A stretch of 5,884 nucleotides of DNA from Woeseiaceae bacterium (GTDB taxonomy: Bacteria > Pseudomonadota > Gammaproteobacteria > Steroidobacterales > Woeseiaceae), in NCBI GenBank assembly GCA_013138675.1, contig WTCH01000123.1, positions 1-5,884 on the forward strand, given 5' to 3'. Both the position numbers and the translations under genes were made by a program. A model generated the notes under the pieces. The model did not search any database and was not told where the DNA came from. It saw only the letters and a program-made list of their open reading frames with translations. Of the stretch, positions 5,413-5,884 are shown in pieces (position 1 is the stretch's first letter; each line of letters begins with the position of its first letter).

Positions 5413-5884
5413 ATGAGAACTGTTCGCATCGCTCTGTGCACCCTCGTCCTCGGCTTGGCGCAAGCCTCGCTGGCCGGTCCTGCGGAAGACTTCGCGGCCC
5501 TGCTCGACGAAGCCTGGGAATGGCAGCTCAAGGAAAACCCGATGATGGCGTCTGGACTCGGCGACCGGCGCTACAACGACCAGTGGACCGACAACAGCAT
5601 TCGGGCGATCAAGCGACGCCAGGACGAAACGCGGGAGTTCCTGCGCCGTGTCTACGCAATAGACAGGGCTGTGCTCAGCGAAGACGACCAGCTTAATTAC
5701 GAGCTGTTCCGGCGCTCGCTCCAGGATCGGGCAGACCTGTTCAAATTCGATAGTCACCTGGTTCCGTTCTACCAGCGCGGTGGCGTCCAGAACCTCGACA
5801 GCAATACCAGTCGTCTGAGATTTGTAACGGTCAAAGACTACGGGGACTGGATTGCACGGCTTGACCAGATCGATGTTGTCATTG
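5413..5884 (+). CDS. Exported DUF885-family protein, N-terminal part (runs off window)
   Basis: An open frame starts at ATG 5413 and is still open at the window end (157 codons visible). Shine-Dalgarno GGAG at 5403-5406 is 6 bases upstream. The product begins MRTVRIALCTLVLGLAQASLA, a signal peptide with a basic start, a hydrophobic core and a plausible signal peptidase I site SLA/G after residue 21, so the protein is probably periplasmic or secreted. The mature part starts PAEDFAALLDEAWEWQLKENP and contains MASGLGDRRYND, LSEDDQLNYELFRRSL and VKDYGDWIARLDQI, in the order seen at the N-terminus of DUF885 proteins. That family is common in gammaproteobacteria and includes putative metallopeptidase-like enzymes. 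Any HExxH-type motif would lie beyond the window. It is divergent from gcv and has no evident link to glycine metabolism. Confidence 0.8.
   Translation, partial: MRTVRIALCTLVLGLAQASLAGPAEDFAALLDEAWEWQLKENPMMASGLGDRRYNDQWTDNSIRAIKRRQDETREFLRRVYAIDRAVLSEDDQLNYELFRRSLQDRADLFKFDSHLVPFYQRGGVQNLDSNTSRLRFVTVKDYGDWIARLDQIDVVI

Noticed and set aside
5335..5757. 140-codon minus-strand frame opposite the DUF885-like gene
   Set aside because: It would overlap the gcv promoter and the whole DUF885-like signal peptide region in antisense and resembles nothing known.

Overview
The window carries a glycine cleavage system operon on the minus strand, with its regulatory leader at the right-hand end. Reading in the direction of transcription (right to left), the order is: promoter, tandem glycine riboswitch, intrinsic terminator, gcvT, gcvH, gcvPA, a thiol-peroxidase (Tpx)-like gene, gcvPB. 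The P-protein is split into two genes, and the Tpx-like gene sits between its two halves. A divergent plus-strand gene begins at 5413 and runs off the window; it encodes an exported protein that resembles the DUF885 family.

Organism (inference): GcvT, GcvH and Tpx align well with their E. coli counterparts. The leader is a tandem glycine riboswitch, and GTAG-headed REP palindromes lie between genes. Base composition is moderately GC-rich. These point to a gammaproteobacterium with a split gcvP, perhaps of a Chromatiales-, Xanthomonadales- or Woeseia-like lineage. The genus cannot be named from this sequence.

Layout: 1-178 is non-coding and holds palindromes, including a perfect 16-bp inverted repeat and a REP-like element that supplies the gcvPB stop codon. 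179-5075 is the five-gene operon, with gaps of 33 (T-H), 8 (H-PA), 2 (PA-tpx) and 6 (tpx-PB) bases, so it is probably one transcript. The 33-base gap holds a second REP hairpin, and the gcvT stop codon is also part of the REP head. 5076-5412 is the leader and a divergent promoter region.

How it works: GcvPA and GcvPB together decarboxylate glycine and load the aminomethyl group on the lipoyl arm of GcvH. GcvT passes the one-carbon unit to tetrahydrofolate. Lpd (L-protein), which reoxidises the lipoyl arm, is not in the window. Glycine sensed by the riboswitch would decide read-through of the terminator ahead of gcvT.

Most unusual point: the Tpx-like protein has a clear Tpx fold signature and keeps the peroxidatic-position cysteine (Cys60, its only Cys) and the active-site Arg (Arg132). 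It lacks the motif Pro (Ile53), the catalytic Thr (Arg57) and the resolving Cys (Gln94). It is therefore unlikely to be an ordinary thioredoxin-dependent peroxidase. Its position inside the gcvP pair suggests a role linked to the glycine cleavage complex.
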